Positions 24,435 through 33,150 of a stretch of DNA of 64,000 bases are shown piece after piece. The first letter of the stretch is position 1; the number at the start of each line of letters is the position of its first letter. The DNA is from Pelagibius sp. (GTDB taxonomy: Bacteria; Pseudomonadota; Alphaproteobacteria; Kiloniellales; Kiloniellaceae), in the NCBI RefSeq assembly GCF_028289705.1, contig NZ_JANQOI010000137.1, positions 1 through 64,000 on the forward strand, in the 5' to 3' direction. A program made the position numbers and the translations under genes. The notes beneath the pieces are model-generated. The model worked only from the letters and a program-made list of their open reading frames with translations. It was not told where the DNA came from and searched no databases.

Positions 24435-24833
24435 TCAGCCGCCGTAAAGGGTCTCGGGGTCGGTCTCCACCGCCAGGGTTTCCTCCAGGCTGCCGTCCTC
24501 GGCGACCCGCTGATAGAAGCAGGACCGCCGTCCGGTATGGCAGGCCACGCCGGTCTGATCGACGCGCAGCAGCAAGCTGTCGCCGTCGCAGTCGACCAGC
24601 AGGTCGACGAGTTTCTGGGTCTGGCCCGAGGTCTCGCCCTTGCGCCAGAGCTTGCCGCGCGAGCGCGACCAATAACAGACCTGGCCGTTTGCCAGGGTCT
24701 CAGCCAGGGACTCGCGGTTCATCCAGGCGACCATCAGCACCTCGCCGCTGTCGTGCTGCTGGGCCACGGCCAGGACAAGGCCGCGCTCGTCGAAGGTAAT
24801 GGCCTCTTCCAAGGCGGGGGGCAGTTCACTCAT
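24435..24833 (-). CDS. hisI: Phosphoribosyl-AMP cyclohydrolase HisI
   Basis: A 132-residue single-domain HisI, step three of histidine synthesis. It shows VDCDGDSLLLRV with the metal-binding Asp residues, and GVACHTGRRSCFY with the two zinc Cys residues. There is no HisE domain. It sits directly upstream of modA rather than with other his genes, so its expression may follow the molybdate operon or a promoter before it. Confidence 0.95.
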   Translation of the reverse strand: MSELPPALEEAITFDERGLVLAVAQQHDSGEVLMVAWMNRESLAETLANGQVCYWSRSRGKLWRKGETSGQTQKLVDLLVDCDGDSLLLRVDQTGVACHTGRRSCFYQRVAEDGSLEETLAVETDPETLYGG

Positions 24834-24865
24834 GGAGTCACACTTAAGGTCATGGACAACAGGAT

Positions 24866-26080
24866 CTAGCCGGCGCGGGCCGCGATGGTCTCTTCCGTCG
24901 CGTTCAGGCGCTCAAAGCCCGCTTCGAGATCGGCGATCAGATCGTCGCAGTGCTCCAGCCCGGCGTGAATGCGCACCACATGGCCCGGATCGGTCCAGGG
25001 CGCCGCGGTGCGGATGGGGCGCGGATCGGTGAGCAGGATGAGGCTTTCGTAGCCGCCCCAACTGGCGCCGATCCCGAAGAGGTCCAGTCCATCGATCATG
25101 GCGGTCACGGAGGCGCGCGCGCAGGGGTTTAGGACCATGGCGAAGAGCCCCGACGCCCCCGTGAAGTCGCGCTTCCAGATGGTGTGGCCCGGGTCGCCGG
25201 GCAGGGCGGGATAGAGCAGCCGGTCGACCTCCGGGCGCTGCGCCAGCCACTCCGCCAAGCGCCGGGCATTCGCCTGATGACGGTCCAGGCGCACGGCGAG
25301 GGTCCGCAGCCCCCGCAGGCCCAGATAGAGATCGTCCGGTGCCGCGTTGCAGCCCAGAAACTGGCCGGTCCGCCGCAGGGACTCATAGTGCTCCTCGGTG
25401 CTGGCGATCACGCCCAGCATGGCATCGGAGTGGCCGACCATGTACTTGGTGGCAGCGTGCAGGGAGATATCGACGCCGTGGTCGAGCGGGCGGAAGAACA
25501 GCGGTGTGGCCCAGGTATTGTCGATGATCGTGATCACCCCTTTGGCGCGGGCCTCGGCGACGATGGCCGGCACGTCCTGGATCTCAAAGGTCAGAGAGCC
25601 TGGCGACTCCATATAGATCGCGACTGTGTTGTCGCGGATCAGCGCCGCGATGCCGGCGCCGATGGTGGGGTTGTAGAAGGTCGTTTCCACACCGCGGTCG
25701 CGCAACAGCACCTCGCAGATCCTGCGGCCGGGGAAGTAGATGGTGTCAGGCACCAGGATATGGCTGCCCGCCTTGGCGAAGGTCATGAGCGCCACCGCGA
25801 TGGCCTGCAGGCCCGAAGAAACGGCGACGGCGCCATAGGCGCCCTCCAGCCGGGCCACCGTGTCTTCGAAGGCGAATGTCGTCGGCGTGCCGCCCCGGCC
25901 GTAGGAACTTTTTCCCTTCACCAAACGGTTCCGCCCGGCCTCCTCGAAGGCCTCCACGGTGTCCTTGAGTAGGGTCGAGGCGTGATAGACCGGCGTATTG
26001 ACCGTGCCGTAGTGAGCCTGCGGATCCCGGCCCAGATGGGTGAGGAGCGTCTCCTGGCGTAAGCGGTCGGTTTTGGTCAT
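24866..26080 (-). CDS. metC: PLP-dependent cystathionine beta-lyase-like enzyme
   Basis: A 404-residue Cys/Met metabolism PLP enzyme. The PLP lysine lies in HAATKYMVGHSD (about residue 220). Also seen are YGRGGTPTTFAFED, SSGLQAIAVALM near the PLP phosphate, and GGYESLIL near the C-terminus. Proteobacterial proteins of this form are cystathionine beta-lyases, splitting cystathionine to homocysteine, pyruvate and ammonia. Start 26080 keeps the usual N-terminus; the in-frame ATG at 26098 is also possible. It is on the same strand as hisI, 32 bases apart. Confidence 0.85.
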   Translation of the reverse strand: MTKTDRLRQETLLTHLGRDPQAHYGTVNTPVYHASTLLKDTVEAFEEAGRNRLVKGKSSYGRGGTPTTFAFEDTVARLEGAYGAVAVSSGLQAIAVALMTFAKAGSHILVPDTIYFPGRRICEVLLRDRGVETTFYNPTIGAGIAALIRDNTVAIYMESPGSLTFEIQDVPAIVAEARAKGVITIIDNTWATPLFFRPLDHGVDISLHAATKYMVGHSDAMLGVIASTEEHYESLRRTGQFLGCNAAPDDLYLGLRGLRTLAVRLDRHQANARRLAEWLAQRPEVDRLLYPALPGDPGHTIWKRDFTGASGLFAMVLNPCARASVTAMIDGLDLFGIGASWGGYESLILLTDPRPIRTAAPWTDPGHVVRIHAGLEHCDDLIADLEAGFERLNATEETIAARAG

Positions 26081-26584
26081 TCGTGGCGGCTTTCCCATCG
26101 GCTGTCCCGCGTTTCCGGCTGCGCAAACGCTGGTGAAGCAACACGCTTCAAGGTTGGACGATTGCACCGGCGAAGCCAAGCGCGAACACCTGTCGCTGGG
26201 GGAAGTGGCCTGCCGCGGCTGCAGCACCCTGGACCCATCCAGGCCATGTCGTCTGGGTTCACGCCGGTCGGAAACACTGCGACGCCATGCTTGCCGACCT
26301 CAAAGCAGGTTTTGACGGCCTAAACGCTGCTGATGAGACGGCGACCGCGGGCTGCGCGGGGCCTAAGAGCTTGCGCATCGGTAGAGCCGCGAACTGCCTA
26401 TTTTTTTGTCAACTCGCCCCCAGCAAGCTGTTGCCTTTCGCCGGAGAGTGAGACATGGTTCGCCCATGCGAACGCTGAAGCATCCCATCGGGAGGCTGAA
26501 AGAGTTAACAATAACAGCCAGTCAGAACGGGACGGCAGTTCGCTTAAAGATCAAGAAACGATGAACAGCAGGGAAGGTCTTTCC
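26081..26584. promoter_or_regulatory. Long leader/promoter region before aapJ
   Basis: A 504-base region with no credible gene between divergent metC and aapJ. It has a T7 run at about 26401, a GTTCGC-CCAT-GCGAAC hairpin at 26458-26473, and a locally AT-rich stretch near 26500-26570. It likely contains the aap promoter and regulatory sites, though I cannot pick the hexamers. Confidence 0.5.
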
Positions 26585-27604
26585 ATGTCTAAATTGAAGG
26601 TTTTGCTCGCGGCTGGTGCACTCACCGCAGTCGGCGCGACCGGTGCCTCGGCGGGCACTCTGGACGACATTCGCGCGAAGGGCTTTGTGCAGTGCGGCGT
26701 GTCCACGGGCGTCCCCGGCTTCGCCTTTACCGACGACGCCGGTAATTGGCAGGGCTTCGATCCGGCTGTTTGCCAGGGCGTTGCCGCTGCGATCTTCGGT
26801 GATTCCAGCAAGGTCAAGTATACGCCGACCACCGGCAAGACGCGCTTCACGGCGCTGGCCTCCGGCGAGATCGACATGCTGGCCCGCAACACCACCTGGA
26901 CCTTCAGCCGCGACGTCGACCTGGGCTTCACCTTCGTCGGCGTGAACTACTATGACGGCCAGGGCTTCATGATCCCGAAGGCGCTCGGCGTGACCAGCGC
27001 CAAGGAACTGGACGGCGCTTCGGTCTGCATCCAGACCGGCACGACGACGGAGTTGAACCTGGCGGACTTCTTCCGCACCAACAACATCTCTTACGAGCCG
27101 GTTCCCATCGAGACCAACGAAGAGGCGCGCACCAACTATCTGGCCGGGCGCTGCGACGTCTACACGACGGACGCTTCGGGCCTCGCCGCCACGCGTGCCG
27201 CTTTTGACGATCCCGCTGCCCACATCGTGTTGCCGGAGATCATCTCCAAGGAGCCGCTGGGCCCGCTGGTCCGCCAGGGCGACGAGCAGTGGAGCGACAT
27301 CGTCCGCTGGACGCTGAACGCCATGATCAATGCTGAAGAGTATGGCGTTACCTCCGCCAACGTCGATCAGATGGCGACCGGTTCCAACAATCCGGAAGTC
27401 AAGCGGCTGCTCGGCACCGAAGCCGACCTCGGCGGCATGCTGGGCCTTGAGAAGAACTGGGCCCACAACGTCATCAAGCAGGTCGGTAACTACGGCGAGG
27501 TCTACGACCGCTACATCGGCGCCAGCACGCCGATCGGCCTCGAGCGCGGGATCAATGCGCTCTACACCGACGGCGGGCTGATTTACGCACCGCCGATGCG
27601 CTAA
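26585..27604 (+). CDS. aapJ: General L-amino acid ABC transporter binding protein AapJ
   Basis: A 339-residue periplasmic binding protein with a signal peptide ending TGASA. The core is the polar amino acid type (SBP_bac_3): TLDDIRAKGFVQCGVSTGVPGF, GFDPAVCQGVAAAIFG and TRFTALASGEIDMLARNTTWTF. This matches AapJ, which serves the broad-range L-amino acid transporter of rhizobia and relatives. The ATG at 26585 has GGGAAGG about eight bases upstream; longer in-frame starts lie before it without ribosome sites. First gene of aapJQMP, and followed by a perfect hairpin. Confidence 0.95.
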   Translation: MSKLKVLLAAGALTAVGATGASAGTLDDIRAKGFVQCGVSTGVPGFAFTDDAGNWQGFDPAVCQGVAAAIFGDSSKVKYTPTTGKTRFTALASGEIDMLARNTTWTFSRDVDLGFTFVGVNYYDGQGFMIPKALGVTSAKELDGASVCIQTGTTTELNLADFFRTNNISYEPVPIETNEEARTNYLAGRCDVYTTDASGLAATRAAFDDPAAHIVLPEIISKEPLGPLVRQGDEQWSDIVRWTLNAMINAEEYGVTSANVDQMATGSNNPEVKRLLGTEADLGGMLGLEKNWAHNVIKQVGNYGEVYDRYIGASTPIGLERGINALYTDGGLIYAPPMR

Positions 27605-27627
27605 GCGCAGCGACTGGAATGGGCAGA

Positions 27628-27659
27628 GGGGTACGCTAGCAGGGCCGCTAGCGTACCCC
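27628..27659. terminator. Perfect intercistronic hairpin between aapJ and aapQ
   Basis: A 13-base stem (27628-27640 with 27647-27659) around AGGGCC, followed by no T-run. It lies 23 bases after the aapJ stop, 55 before aapQ. Such hairpins after a binding-protein gene typically protect the upstream message or partly attenuate transcription, giving more binding protein than permease. Confidence 0.7.
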
Positions 27660-27714
27660 ATGCCTATTGCATTCTGCCTTTGAAGTCTCACGGTCGTCGC
27701 AGCGGGGTAGTGCC

Positions 27715-28905
27715 ATGGCCGCAATCGAACAAGAGTCCGAACAACTGACCCTGGGTCGCCTTTGGTCGGACAAGCGGTATCGCGCCGTCATCACCCAGAT
27801 CCTGGTGGTCGCGGGCGTCTTCATGTTGGTCGCCTACCTGGCGGTGAATGCCGTGCAGAACCTGGAAGCCCTGGGCAAGACCTTCGGCTTTGAGTTCCTC
27901 CAGGCGCCGGCCAGCTACGACATCAATCAGACGCTGATTCCCTACAATTCGCGCGACACCCATTTCCGGGCGGCGGTCGTCGGACTGCTCAACACGGGCC
28001 TGATTGCGATAACCGGGTGCATCTTCGCCACCATCCTCGGCTTCATCATGGGCGTGCTGAGACTCTCCAGCAACTGGTTGGTCAACCGCATTGTCTATTG
28101 CTACATCGAGTTCACGCGCAACGTTCCCGTGCTCGTCCAGATCCTGCTGTGGCATGGCGTCATCGTCACGACCCTTGGCGTTCCCCGCAATGCGCTGAGC
28201 CCGATGGAAGGCGTCTACCTGACCAACCGCGGCTTCTATGTACCGCGGCCGGTCTTCGAAGACGGCTTCGGCTTGGTGGTCATCGTCTTCCTCGCCGCCA
28301 TCGTCGGCATGATCGTCTTCAGCCGCTGGGCCAGGAAGCATCAGGAAGAGACCGGACAGATCTACCCCGTATTCTCGATTGGCGTCGGCGCGATCATCGG
28401 GCTGCCCCTGATTGCGTTCTTTATTGCCGGCATGCCGATGTCTTTCGACACGCCGGAGCTGAAAGGGTTCAACTTCCAGGGCGGCATGGTGCTGAAGCCG
28501 GAGTTCACGGCCCTTTGGTTCGCGCTCTCCGTCTACACCGCGGCTTTCATCGCCGAGATCGTGCGCGCCGGTATTCAGGCGGTCAGCCATGGACAGACCG
28601 AGGCGTCCTATGCCCTGGGGATCAAGCCGAACTGGACGATGCGGCTGATCATCATTCCCCAGGCCCTGCGCGTCATCGTCCCGCCGCTGACCAGCCAATA
28701 CCTCAATCTGACGAAGAACTCCTCCTTGGCGATCGCCATCGGCTACATGGATATCGTGGCGACCTTGGGCGGAATTACTTTGAATCAGACCGGCAAGGAG
28801 ATGGAGAGCATGATGATCGTGTTGATGATCTATCTCACCATATCCCTGCTGATCTCGGCCTTCATGAACTGGTACAACCGGCGCATTGCGCTGGTGGAAC
28901 GATAG
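27715..28905 (+). CDS. aapQ: General L-amino acid ABC transporter permease AapQ
   Basis: A 396-residue inner-membrane permease with about eight hydrophobic segments and the HisM-type loop toward the C-terminus (EASYALGIKPNWTMRLIIIPQALRVI). A long periplasmic segment in the N-terminal half (about 60-90) matches AapQ and not the shorter polar amino acid permeases. The ATG at 27715 follows GGGGTAGTGCC. Two AGC/Aap subunits, Q and M, form the heterodimeric channel with AapP. Confidence 0.94.
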   Translation: MAAIEQESEQLTLGRLWSDKRYRAVITQILVVAGVFMLVAYLAVNAVQNLEALGKTFGFEFLQAPASYDINQTLIPYNSRDTHFRAAVVGLLNTGLIAITGCIFATILGFIMGVLRLSSNWLVNRIVYCYIEFTRNVPVLVQILLWHGVIVTTLGVPRNALSPMEGVYLTNRGFYVPRPVFEDGFGLVVIVFLAAIVGMIVFSRWARKHQEETGQIYPVFSIGVGAIIGLPLIAFFIAGMPMSFDTPELKGFNFQGGMVLKPEFTALWFALSVYTAAFIAEIVRAGIQAVSHGQTEASYALGIKPNWTMRLIIIPQALRVIVPPLTSQYLNLTKNSSLAIAIGYMDIVATLGGITLNQTGKEMESMMIVLMIYLTISLLISAFMNWYNRRIALVER

Positions 28906-28921
28906 GGTGGGGGGACGCGTC

Positions 28922-30037
28922 ATGGCCGAAACCACGCAAACCTACGAGCCCGGCACCCATCCGGACCTTCCGCCGCCGCTGGCGACCACCGGTGCCCTCG
29001 GCTGGATCAAGAAGAACCTCTTCGGGTCGCCCTCGAGCATCGCCCTCACGGTGATCTCCGTTTACCTGCTCTACTTGATTCTGCCCAACGCCCTCAACTG
29101 GGCCCTCTTCGATGCTGTCTTCAATGCCGGCTCGCGCGCCGAGTGCCGCGAGCTTGGCAGCGGGGCCTGCTGGGGCTTGGCGAATGTCCGCTTCAGCCAG
29201 TTCATCTACGGCTTCTATCCGGAGCACCTGCGCTGGCGGGTCAACCTCACCGCCGTGCTCTTCTTTCTCGCCATTCTGCCGATTCTTTGGGACAGGACAC
29301 CCTATCGTCAGCAGTGGTTCATCTACTCGGCGCTGTTCCCGATCATCGGTTATTTCCTGCTGGTCGGCGGCCTGGGGTTGGAGCCGGTAGAAACGACCAA
29401 GATCGGCGGCTTCACGCTGAACGTCGTGATCGGCGTTACCGGGATCGTGGCCTCACTGCCGCTGGGTATCCTTCTGGCATTGGGCCGGCGTTCGCAGATG
29501 CCCATCGTCCGCACGCTCTGCGTGATGTTTATCGAGTTCATCCGCGGCGTGCCGCTGATCACCCTGCTGTTCGTCGCCTCGACCATGTTGAACTACTTCC
29601 TGCCGCCGGGAACCACGTTCGACCTGATCCTGCGCGTGCTGATCATGGTGACCATCTTCTCGGCGGCCTATATCGCCGAGGTGGTGCGCGGCGGCCTACA
29701 GGCGATACCCAAAGGACAATACGAAGCGGCCGATGCAATGGGCTTGCGCTACTGGCAGTCCATGCGCCTGATCGTTCTGCCGCAGGCCTTGAAGATCTCC
29801 ATTCCGGGTATCGTCAACACCTTCGTGGGCCTGTTCAAGGACACCACGCTGGTGGTGATTATCGGTTTGGTGGACGTGCTGGGCGTTGGCCGCGCGGCGC
29901 TGTCCGACGCGAAGTGGCAGGGACTGGCCTGGGAGGTCTATGTCTTCATCGCCATTCTGTTCTTCATCTGCTGCTTCAGCATGGCGCGCTACTCGCTGTA
30001 CTTGGAGAACAAACTGCACACGGGCCACAAGCGCTAG
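28922..30037 (+). CDS. aapM: General L-amino acid ABC transporter permease AapM
   Basis: A 371-residue membrane permease with a HisM-type loop in the last third (AADAMGLRYWQSMRLIVLPQALKIS). It has a large extra N-terminal region with three helices, as known for AapM. The ATG at 28922 follows GGTGGGGGGA. It is 16 bases after aapQ. Confidence 0.94.
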   Translation: MAETTQTYEPGTHPDLPPPLATTGALGWIKKNLFGSPSSIALTVISVYLLYLILPNALNWALFDAVFNAGSRAECRELGSGACWGLANVRFSQFIYGFYPEHLRWRVNLTAVLFFLAILPILWDRTPYRQQWFIYSALFPIIGYFLLVGGLGLEPVETTKIGGFTLNVVIGVTGIVASLPLGILLALGRRSQMPIVRTLCVMFIEFIRGVPLITLLFVASTMLNYFLPPGTTFDLILRVLIMVTIFSAAYIAEVVRGGLQAIPKGQYEAADAMGLRYWQSMRLIVLPQALKISIPGIVNTFVGLFKDTTLVVIIGLVDVLGVGRAALSDAKWQGLAWEVYVFIAILFFICCFSMARYSLYLENKLHTGHKR

Positions 30038-30067
30038 AGCGCGGGCCGAACGAGGAGGCAAAAAAGG

Positions 30068-30841
30068 ATGTCAGACGCTGCTGCGGCGCAACTGTCGATT
30101 TCCGATGAGGTGGCCATCCAGATCATCGGCATGCACAAGTGGTACGGCGAGTTTCACGTCCTGAAGGACATCAACCTGACGGTCAACCGTGGCGAGCGCA
30201 TCGTCATCTGCGGGCCTTCGGGGTCCGGCAAGTCGACGATGATCCGCTGCATCAACCGCCTGGAGGAACATCAGAAGGGCAAGATCGTCGTCGACGAGAT
30301 CGAACTGACCAACGATCTCAAGAACATCGCCGAGATCCGCCGCGAGGTGGGCATGGTGTTCCAGCACTTCAATCTTTTTCCCCACCTGACGGTGCTGGAG
30401 AACTGCACCCTGGCGCCGATCTGGGTGCGCAAGATGCCCAAGGCCGAGGCCGAGGAGATCGGCATGCAGTATCTGGAGAAGGTCAAGATCCCGGAACAGG
30501 CGGGCAAGTACCCGGGCCAGCTTTCCGGCGGCCAGCAGCAGCGCGTCGCCATCGCCCGTTCGCTCTGCATGAACCCGCGCATCATGCTGTTCGACGAGCC
30601 CACTTCGGCCCTCGACCCGGAGATGATCTCCGAGGTGCTGGACGTGATGGTGAGCCTCGCCGAAAGCGGCATGACCATGCTCTGCGTGACCCACGAAATG
30701 GGCTTCGCCCGCAAGGTCGCCAACCGGGTGATCTTCATGGACGGCGGCGAGATCATCGAGGAGAACGAACCGGAAGAGTTCTTCAACAACCCGCAGTCGG
30801 CGCGGACCCAGCTCTTCCTCAGCCAAATCCTGCACCACTAG
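30068..30841 (+). CDS. aapP: General L-amino acid ABC transporter ATPase AapP
   Basis: A 257-residue ABC ATPase of the polar amino acid type: Walker [10 protein letters not shown] (about 52-60), signature [15 protein letters not shown] (about 152-166), Walker [15 protein letters not shown] and the switch His in CVTHEMGF. An AGGAGG-like sequence precedes the ATG. Last gene of the aap operon; a terminator follows about 70 bases after the stop. Confidence 0.95.
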   Translation: MSDAAAAQLSISDEVAIQIIGMHKWYGEFHVLKDINLTVNRGERIVICGPSGSGKSTMIRCINRLEEHQKGKIVVDEIELTNDLKNIAEIRREVGMVFQHFNLFPHLTVLENCTLAPIWVRKMPKAEAEEIGMQYLEKVKIPEQAGKYPGQLSGGQQQRVAIARSLCMNPRIMLFDEPTSALDPEMISEVLDVMVSLAESGMTMLCVTHEMGFARKVANRVIFMDGGEIIEENEPEEFFNNPQSARTQLFLSQILHH

Positions 30842-30910
30842 GGCAGGGCTTTTGAAGCACGCGGTCCCGAGGTAGGGGGCCGGGAAGACAGAAGTCGTCG
30901 CATGGTACGG

Positions 30911-30945
30911 AAAGGGCCGGTTTGGATGACCCCGCCGGCCCTTTT
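30911..30945 (+). terminator. Rho-independent terminator after aapP
   Basis: AAAGGGCCGG at 30911-30920 pairs perfectly with CCGGCCCTTT at 30935-30944, with a 14-base loop, ending in four Ts. It ends the aap operon. Confidence 0.75.
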
Positions 30946-31042
30946 CGCTGGCCGGATTGGCGGGCAGCCGATCGTTAATCCCTTGTTGTCGCCGATCTGC
31001 TAATCTTTCGTCCTTCAGCCTTCACTCCAGCGGACCAGTCCA

Positions 31043-32140
31043 TTGAGCGACCAAGCGAGGACAGAACAGCGGCCGTCACCGCCAGGGGACAAGGTCGTCT
31101 TCGCCCAGGTGGAACCCACGACGCGCTGCAACTTCACCTGCGGCTTCTGCAGCGGGCGCAAGATGGACCAATCCGACTTCGCGGCCGAGGACTTCGCGCG
31201 GCTGCTCGATGCCTTTCCCGAGCTCGAGCACATCGAGTTGCAGGGGGAGGGGGAGCCGCTGCTGCACAAGGGCTTCTTCGACATGGCCCGGCAGGCCGCC
31301 GCGCGCGGCATCCGCCTCTCCATGATCACCAACGGCAGCCTGTTTTCCGAGGAGCGGGTGGCGGCCATCCTCGACGTCGGCATCGAGGCCATCTACGTCT
31401 CGCTGGAATCGCCGGAAGATGACGTCTTCCAGGAGATCCGCGGCGGGCTGTTCAGCAAGGTGAAAGATGGCATCGCGCGCCTGCTCGCGGCGCGCCGGGC
31501 CCGCGATCTGGAGCGCCCGACGGTCGGCTTTGCGATCACCGTGCTGAATGACACCATCGACAGTCTGCCACAGGTCGCCGATCTCTATCGCGCGCTGGGC
31601 ATGGACGGCGGGGCGACGGTCCAGCCGCTGAACCGGATGGAAAGCTACACCGCCGTCTACGATGCGGATATGGCCGCCCGCCTGCTGGGGCCGGAGGACC
31701 GCCGCCGCCTGCAGGAGACGATCCACCGCCACCCGGAGATCGGCGCGATGCTCGCCGAAGTGCGCCAGACGCGGCATTTCTACATCGAGATGCGCCGGCG
31801 CTATCCCGCCGAGCACGGCTGCCCTTGGGTGAAGGGCGCGCTCTACATCGACCGCCACGGCGCCATCGCGAGCTGCTGCATGGTGAAGGACACGGCGCGC
31901 TACGGGCTGGGGAAGATCGGCTTGACGCCGATGGACCTGGTCATGGAAAAGCGGCGGGAGATCGATGCGGCGCTGGACGCCGGACAGCCGCCGGAGCAAT
32001 GCCGGGGCTGTGCCTACTACGTCAGTCCCCAGCAGCGCGATGCGCGCCGCCTCAATCGTCTGGCGGCCCAGAAGGCGCAAGCCACGCGGCCCGCCCCATC
32101 ATCACCGTCGCCCGGATCAGGCGGGCAGGGTCCCGCTTAG
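31043..32140 (+). CDS. Radical SAM/SPASM-like protein
   Basis: A 365-residue radical SAM enzyme. The [4Fe-4S] site is CNFTCGFC (CxxxCxxC, about residues 29-36), followed by HIELQGEGEPLLH, a standard GGEP-like motif, and SMITNGSLF. The C-terminal part has further cysteines (GCPWVKGALY, ASCCMVKDT, CRGCAYY), which fits a SPASM/twitch auxiliary cluster. The product is unknown, since no precursor peptide or pathway gene is next to it. The start is a TTG at 31043 with a weak site. Its 3' end overlaps the convergent GNAT gene by 24 bases. Confidence 0.82.
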   Translation: MSDQARTEQRPSPPGDKVVFAQVEPTTRCNFTCGFCSGRKMDQSDFAAEDFARLLDAFPELEHIELQGEGEPLLHKGFFDMARQAAARGIRLSMITNGSLFSEERVAAILDVGIEAIYVSLESPEDDVFQEIRGGLFSKVKDGIARLLAARRARDLERPTVGFAITVLNDTIDSLPQVADLYRALGMDGGATVQPLNRMESYTAVYDADMAARLLGPEDRRRLQETIHRHPEIGAMLAEVRQTRHFYIEMRRRYPAEHGCPWVKGALYIDRHGAIASCCMVKDTARYGLGKIGLTPMDLVMEKRREIDAALDAGQPPEQCRGCAYYVSPQQRDARRLNRLAAQKAQATRPAPSSPSPGSGGQGPA

Positions 32141-33130
32141 CCGGGGGTCCGGGATCGTCACCTTCTCCTGGCGATAGGGGCGGAAGCCGAATTTCTGATA
32201 GAGCGGCAGGGCCTTGGGGTGGTCCATGGTGTTGGTGTTGACCGTCAGGCGCTGGGGCTCGTAGCTCCAGGCCTGCTCGACTGCCTGGTATAGCAGATAG
32301 GGGCCCAGCCCCTTGCCGACGAACTGCGGCAGCAGCCCGAAGTAGGCGAGATCGATCACCGGTTCCTCGCGGCGGTCCAGTTCGAAGTAGCCGGCGGGAA
32401 CCCCCTCGACATAGAGCACGAAGACCTCGACCCGGTCGTCCTGGATGATGGCAGCCAGGTCCCCGTCGGACATCTCGCGGCGGTACCACCAGGTGTAGTC
32501 CTCGCCGACACCGTCATAGAGAAAGCGGTAGAAGCTCACCGTCGGCTGGTGGGCGCGCATCAAAGCGACCTTGGTCCTGTGGGGCGGATGCACCTGGGCC
32601 AACTGCGGGCGCTCCGTCATCTCCAGATAGGTGATGGTGAACTGCAGCCTGGTCTCGCGGCCCGCGGCCACCGCAATGTCCGGTGGCAGCGCTTCGCCTT
32701 CGGGGGGATCGCCCGGCAGGGCCAGCCAGCGGGCCATGACCGCGCGGGGGGTGTGGGCGTAGCCGAGGGCGGCGTAGAACCCCAGCGCCTGACGGTTGGT
32801 TTCCCGCACCATCAGTTGGATCTTCAGGATGCCCTGCCGGTCCAGCCAGTCCTCGGCCTCGCGCACCAGGCGCCGGCCCAGGCCCGTCCCGCGCAGCGCA
32901 GGGTCGACCGCCACGGCGTAGAGCCAGCCGCGATGGCCGTCGTGGCCGCAGCAGATGGAGCCGACAACCTCGTCGGAGCGCACGGCCACGATCATGGCGG
33001 CGCAGTCGCTGTCCTGCCAGAGAGCGATGTCCCGCTTGGGGTCGTTGTACCAGGCCGCAAGGCCGCAACGCTGCCAGAGGCTGACGCAGCCGTCGAAGTC
33101 ACCGTCCTCGTAGTCACGAAGATGCAGCAA
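32117..33130 (-). CDS. Protein with two GNAT acetyltransferase domains
   Basis: A 337-residue fusion of two GNAT-fold domains. The first (about 1-135) has the acetyl-CoA loop AVDPALRGTGLGRRLV and TNRQALGFYAALGY. The second (about 155-325) has LAYFGLLPQFVGKGLGPYLL and MDHPKALPLYQKFGF. Each therefore keeps a pyrophosphate-binding RGTGLG/VGKGLG-type motif. N-acetylation of an amine or protein substrate is expected, but the target is unknown. The start is TTG 33130. Confidence 0.85.
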   Translation of the reverse strand: MLHLRDYEDGDFDGCVSLWQRCGLAAWYNDPKRDIALWQDSDCAAMIVAVRSDEVVGSICCGHDGHRGWLYAVAVDPALRGTGLGRRLVREAEDWLDRQGILKIQLMVRETNRQALGFYAALGYAHTPRAVMARWLALPGDPPEGEALPPDIAVAAGRETRLQFTITYLEMTERPQLAQVHPPHRTKVALMRAHQPTVSFYRFLYDGVGEDYTWWYRREMSDGDLAAIIQDDRVEVFVLYVEGVPAGYFELDRREEPVIDLAYFGLLPQFVGKGLGPYLLYQAVEQAWSYEPQRLTVNTNTMDHPKALPLYQKFGFRPYRQEKVTIPDPRLSGTLPA

Positions 33131-33150
33131 GGGACCGCCCGCTCAGCGGC

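Noticed and set aside
22688-24799. 703-codon plus-strand frame across modC, modB, modA and hisI
   Set aside because: Crosses four real genes and is antisense to all; no conserved segment.
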